Shown: one piece after another, positions 7,427-10,144 of the stretch | Numbering within the stretch: position 1 is the first letter of the stretch | How the letters are laid out: every line of letters starts with the position of its first letter | Source: Chloroflexota bacterium | Lineage (GTDB): Bacteria > Chloroflexota > Anaerolineae > 4572-78 > J111 | DNA length: 10,144 nt | Reading direction: 5' to 3' | Assembly: GCA_003694775.1 (NCBI GenBank) | Contig: RFJV01000391.1 | Coordinates: 1 to 10,144, forward strand | Position numbers and translations under genes: made by a program | The notes under the pieces: generated by a model | The model's database searches: none | What the model was told of the DNA's origin: nothing | Seen by the model: the letters and a program-made list of their open reading frames with translations, nothing else

Positions 7427-7767
7427 TACCGGATTCTCCCTCTAACATTTTGAAGTGCCTCGGCGGGGTTTTGTCTGGCCCGGCCTACAGTCCACCAGGG
7501 GCTGTAGCCGGCCTCAAGTCCCGCACCCAAACTGCTCTGGCTTTTACTGCGCCAGTAATTCAGGGCCACCGCAATCACTGCGGCAATTTCTGCCTCATCG
7601 TCCTGGGGTACTGCCTCTTCGACCGGTACTTCTTCCTCTTCCGCCGGCTCGCCATCCCGAAAGAAACGTTCCAGGGCAATCATCGCCACAATCAGCAGAC
7701 CCAATGCCAGAAACGTCAGCCCCATTCCAAAAACGCTTAATGTTAAACCCTGAAGGTACAAATTCAT
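7426..7767 (-). CDS. mmdD: OadG/MmdD-like small membrane subunit of the decarboxylase
   Basis: The protein has 113 residues. One N-terminal membrane segment (about 8-31, GLTLSVFGMGLTFLALGLLIVAMI) is followed by a strongly acidic stretch (GEPAEEEEVPVEE, 39-51). Next comes DEAEIAAVIAVALNYWRSK (57-75), the conserved helix of OadG-family proteins. The C-terminal part is SPWWTVGRARQN. In methylmalonyl-CoA and oxaloacetate decarboxylases this subunit anchors the carboxyltransferase to the membrane pump and holds the complex together. GGAGG lies upstream with suitable spacing to the ATG. The gene follows the alpha gene by 30 bp and shares one base with the biotin carrier gene. Confidence 0.88.
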   Translation of the reverse strand: MNLYLQGLTLSVFGMGLTFLALGLLIVAMIALERFFRDGEPAEEEEVPVEEAVPQDDEAEIAAVIAVALNYWRSKSQSSLGAGLEAGYSPWWTVGRARQNPAEALQNVRGRIR

Positions 7768-7797
7768 CTCAAAGCCTCCATTTTTGTCAGCCCCGTG

Positions 7798-9387
7798 CTA
7801 CAGGGGGATGTTGCCGTGCTTCTTGGGCGGCAGGGTTGCTTGCTTGTTCTTCAGCAGTTCCAGGGCCGCAATCAGGCGAGGACGGGTTTCTTCCGGGATG
7901 AGAATATCATCCACGTAGCCCGCGGCGGCAGAGGTGTAGGGGGTGGAGAACTTGTCGCGATATTCCTGGACCAGCCGTGCTCTCTCTTCTTCCGGGTTTT
8001 CGGCGTTTTTGAGCTGTTTGCCGTAAAGGATGTTCACCGCGCCTTCGGCGCCCATCACCGCGATTTCGGTGGTAGGCCAGGCATACACAATGTCGGCGCG
8101 CAGGTACTTACTGCCCATCACGATGTAGGCCCCGCCGTAGCCCTTGCGGATGTTGACCGTAATCTTGGGCACGGTGGCTTCGGAATAGGCATAGATAATC
8201 TTGGCCCCGTGACGGATGATGCCGCCGTGTTCCTGCATAACGCCGGGCATAAAGCCGGGCGTGTCCGCCAGGGTGATAATGGGGATGTTGAAGGCGTCGC
8301 AGAAGCGGACAAAGCGGGCAATCTTGTCCGAGGCATCGATGTCAATCACGCCGGCCATCACCATTGGCTGTTGGGCCACCACGCCGACCACCTGCCCGTG
8401 GAGGCGGGCGAAGCCAACGATGGCATTCTGGGCAAAGTTCTGGTGCACTTCGAAGAAACTGCCCAGGTCGAACAGCTTGTGGATGATGACCTTCATATCG
8501 TACCCGGCGTTCGGGTCGGTGGGGACGATGGTGTTCAGCTCCGGGTCCATCCGCCAGGGGTCGTCGGCTGGCGGGATGGCGGGAGCAGGCTCGGCGTTGT
8601 TGGCCGGCAGGTAGTCCAGCAGTTTGCGCACCAACTGCAGGGTCGCTTCTTCGTTGGCTCCAACAAAATGGGCCACCCCGCTCCGACTGCTGTGCGCCGC
8701 CGCGCCGCCCAGGGTTTCAAAGTCTACTTCCTCGCCGGTTACAGTCTTGATGACCTGCGGGCCGGTGATGAACATGTGGCTGGTCTGGTCGGCCATAAAG
8801 ATGAAGTCGGTCAGGCCGGGGGAGTAGACAGCCCCGCCAGCGCACGGTCCCAGAATGACGCTCAACTGCGGAATGACCCCGCTGGCCTGGGTGTTGCGCC
8901 AGAAAACTTCTGCATACGCGCCCAGGCTGTAAACCCCTTCCTGGATGCGTGCCCCGCCGGAATCGTTGATGGCGATAAAGGGAACGCCCGCTTCCAGGGC
9001 CAGGTCCATCGCCTTGGCGACCTTCTGCCCCTGCACTTCGCCAAACGAACCGCCCAGAATGGTGAAATCCTGGGAGGCAATGCAGACCATCCGCCCGTTG
9101 ATTTTGCCAAATCCGGTGACCACCGCATCGCCGGGGTGACGTTTCTTATCCATCCCAAAGTCGCTGTGGCGGTGGGTCATAAACGGCAGAATCTCTTCGA
9201 ATGTCCCTTCGTCCAGCAGAAGGTTGAGCCGTTCGCGGGCAGTCATTTTGCCCTTGCTGTGCTGGGCTTCAATGCGCTTTGGCCCGCCGCCGGCCCGGAT
9301 TTCCTTTCGTTTTTCTTTCAGTTCTTCAATGAGCTGTTCGTGGCTTTTTGGCCCCTGGTTTTCCTGGGCCTTGACATCTGAATCCAT
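7798..9387 (-). CDS. mmdA: Methylmalonyl-CoA decarboxylase alpha subunit (carboxyltransferase, PccB/MmdA family)
   Basis: Transfers the carboxyl group of an acyl-CoA (most likely (S)-methylmalonyl-CoA) to biotin, releasing propionyl-CoA. The protein has 529 residues, typical of MmdA/PccB. Two crotonase-fold halves are visible. The N-terminal half has GGSFGEVQG (112-120), the oxyanion loop NDSGGARIQEG (141-151) and GPCAGGAVYSP (180-190). The C-terminal half has DTPGFMPG (375-382), RKGYGGAYIVMGSK (414-427) and YAWPTTEIAVMG (435-446). It ends in PPKKHGNIPL, common in the family. I chose the ATG at 9387 because GAGGAG lies 9 nt upstream. The frame stays open to 9624, but those codons overlap the CoA-transferase gene and look unrelated. 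Its neighbours, the OadG, BCCP and OadB subunits, make it a decarboxylase component rather than a soluble carboxylase. Residue 422 is Ile, at the place where propionyl-CoA carboxylases often have Asp. Glutaconyl- or malonyl-CoA cannot be fully excluded as substrate. Confidence 0.92.
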   Translation of the reverse strand: MDSDVKAQENQGPKSHEQLIEELKEKRKEIRAGGGPKRIEAQHSKGKMTARERLNLLLDEGTFEEILPFMTHRHSDFGMDKKRHPGDAVVTGFGKINGRMVCIASQDFTILGGSFGEVQGQKVAKAMDLALEAGVPFIAINDSGGARIQEGVYSLGAYAEVFWRNTQASGVIPQLSVILGPCAGGAVYSPGLTDFIFMADQTSHMFITGPQVIKTVTGEEVDFETLGGAAAHSSRSGVAHFVGANEEATLQLVRKLLDYLPANNAEPAPAIPPADDPWRMDPELNTIVPTDPNAGYDMKVIIHKLFDLGSFFEVHQNFAQNAIVGFARLHGQVVGVVAQQPMVMAGVIDIDASDKIARFVRFCDAFNIPIITLADTPGFMPGVMQEHGGIIRHGAKIIYAYSEATVPKITVNIRKGYGGAYIVMGSKYLRADIVYAWPTTEIAVMGAEGAVNILYGKQLKNAENPEEERARLVQEYRDKFSTPYTSAAAGYVDDILIPEETRPRLIAALELLKNKQATLPPKKHGNIPL

Positions 9388-9396
9388 AACTTTTTT

Positions 9397-9402
9397 CTCC
9401 TC
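9397..9402 (-). promoter_or_regulatory. Shine-Dalgarno that fixes the mmdA start
   Basis: GAGGAG on the minus strand, 9 nt before the ATG at 9387. No comparable site precedes the upstream in-frame ATG at 9624, which lies inside the neighbouring gene. Confidence 0.8.
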
Positions 9403-9436
9403 AAATCCAGAAAATTTGTGAACAGACAGATAAAAA

Positions 9437-10144
9437 TTACACCACACCTTGCGCCCGCAGGGCTTCCAGTTCTGCCGGGCCGTATCCCAGACTGCCCAGA
9501 ACCTCCTCTGTATGCTGGCCCAGCATTGGCGGGGGCAGACGGTAGGTGGGTGGCGTGTCGCCAAGCCGCAAGGGGTTGCCCAGCGACCAGACCGGCCCCA
9601 GGGCAGGGTGCTCCAACTGAACAATGAAATTCCTGGCCCGGTGCTGGGGATGGTTCAGCGCATCCTCTACCGTGTTGATTGGCCCCGACGGAACCCCTGC
9701 CTCGTGCAGGCGGGTCAGCCAGAACTCCGCCGGGCGGGTGCGGAAAATCTCCTGCAAAATTGCCATCAACGCCTCCCGGTGCTGAACACGGTCGGCGTTG
9801 CAGGCAAAGCGCGGGTCGTCCTTAAGATACTCAATTCCCAAAGAATCACAAAAATTAGACCACAATTTTTCCGTACCAACGGCGACGATAATGTATTTGT
9901 CCTCCGTTTTGAACACATCATAAGGCACAATACAGGCGTGGGTATTGCCGATTCGCTGAGGTTTGAGACCGGCATTCATCCACCCGGACGCCTGGACGGC
10001 CAGCCAGGCCGTCTGGCTTTCCAGCAGGGTCATATCCAGGAACTGCCCCCGACCGCTTTTTTCGCGGGCGTAGAGAGCGGTAATGATGCCCATCGCCGAG
10101 TAAATTCCGGTGACCATGTTGGCGATGGAAATAGGGTAGCGTAC
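9437..10144 (-). CDS. Class III (CaiB/BaiF family) CoA-transferase, 5' part cut by window edge
   Basis: The frame is open through 10144, so the ATG at 10117 is internal. It gives 235 residues of the C-terminal part of a protein usually about 400 long. Recognisable are ANMVTGIYSAMGIITALYAR, followed by EKSGRGQFLDMTLLES, then GNTHACIVPYDVFKTEDKYIIVAVG, the GVPSGPINTVEDALNHPQ stretch and GQHTEEVLGSLGY. These enzymes move CoA between carboxylic acids through an enzyme-bound aspartyl anhydride. Aligned without gaps to formyl-CoA transferase, the catalytic Asp position (DxxxG) is Asn here (NMVTG, codon at 10118-10120). The gene precedes mmdA by 49 bp on the same strand, so co-transcription is plausible, and a succinate or propionate substrate would suit the neighbours. 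The actual substrates are unknown. Confidence 0.9.
   Translation of the reverse strand, partial: VRYPISIANMVTGIYSAMGIITALYAREKSGRGQFLDMTLLESQTAWLAVQASGWMNAGLKPQRIGNTHACIVPYDVFKTEDKYIIVAVGTEKLWSNFCDSLGIEYLKDDPRFACNADRVQHREALMAILQEIFRTRPAEFWLTRLHEAGVPSGPINTVEDALNHPQHRARNFIVQLEHPALGPVWSLGNPLRLGDTPPTYRLPPPMLGQHTEEVLGSLGYGPAELEALRAQGVV

Noticed and set aside
7795..9381. 528-codon open frame on the plus strand opposite mmdA
   Set aside because: It mirrors the mmdA gene. High GC third positions keep the antisense frame open. The translation lacks any recognisable motif and is Gly/His/Asp-rich in a way typical of antisense frames.
9388..9624. N-terminal extension of the alpha subunit to the ATG at 9624
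   Set aside because: It would overlap the CoA-transferase gene by almost 190 bp, shows no family similarity, and the ATG at 9387 has a well-placed GAGGAG.

Overview
Every gene I can support in this window lies on the minus strand, so transcription runs from the right edge (10144) to the left edge (1). The sequence is GC-rich, with strong codon bias, tight gene spacing and short dispersed palindromes. The HAD phosphatase, the sodium-pump subunits and the palindromic repeats together look most like a Chloroflexota (Anaerolineae-type) bacterium. That placement is pattern recognition from memory, not a search, and I hold it with moderate to low confidence.

Layout in transcription order. (1) 10144-5854: a partial class III (CaiB/BaiF) CoA-transferase, then a complete four-gene, biotin-dependent, Na+-translocating acyl-CoA decarboxylase. 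Its subunits are the carboxyltransferase alpha subunit, a small OadG/MmdD-like membrane anchor, a biotin carrier protein and the OadB/MmdB-type Na+ pump. The set best fits methylmalonyl-CoA decarboxylase. (2) 5770-3608: a separate unit with a near-consensus sigma-70-type promoter (TTGACA, 16-nt spacer, TAAAAT). It encodes two small unknown membrane proteins, a NagD-like HAD phosphatase and a pentapeptide-repeat protein, and ends in a terminator-like hairpin. (3) 3568-1: the 2-methylcitrate cycle genes prpB, prpC and prpD (prpD runs off the left edge). prpB and prpC overlap by 4 bp. prpC and prpD are separated by 195 bp containing two palindromic elements.

How the genes may work together: the decarboxylase would turn (S)-methylmalonyl-CoA into propionyl-CoA while exporting Na+. 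PrpC, PrpD and PrpB would turn propionyl-CoA plus oxaloacetate into pyruvate plus succinate. If succinate is reactivated to succinyl-CoA (possibly by a CoA-transferase) and isomerised to methylmalonyl-CoA by a mutase and epimerase not seen here, the pathway closes into a loop. Its net result would be oxaloacetate to pyruvate plus CO2, coupled to Na+ export. The closed loop is inference.

Main points for a second look: the linkage of the Na+ pump to the methylcitrate cycle; an Asn where class III CoA-transferases have their catalytic Asp; the unknown two-gene membrane pair behind a strong promoter; and three dispersed palindromic elements. No intergenic stretch exceeds 300 bases. I saw no RNA genes, insertion sequences, CRISPR arrays or phage genes.
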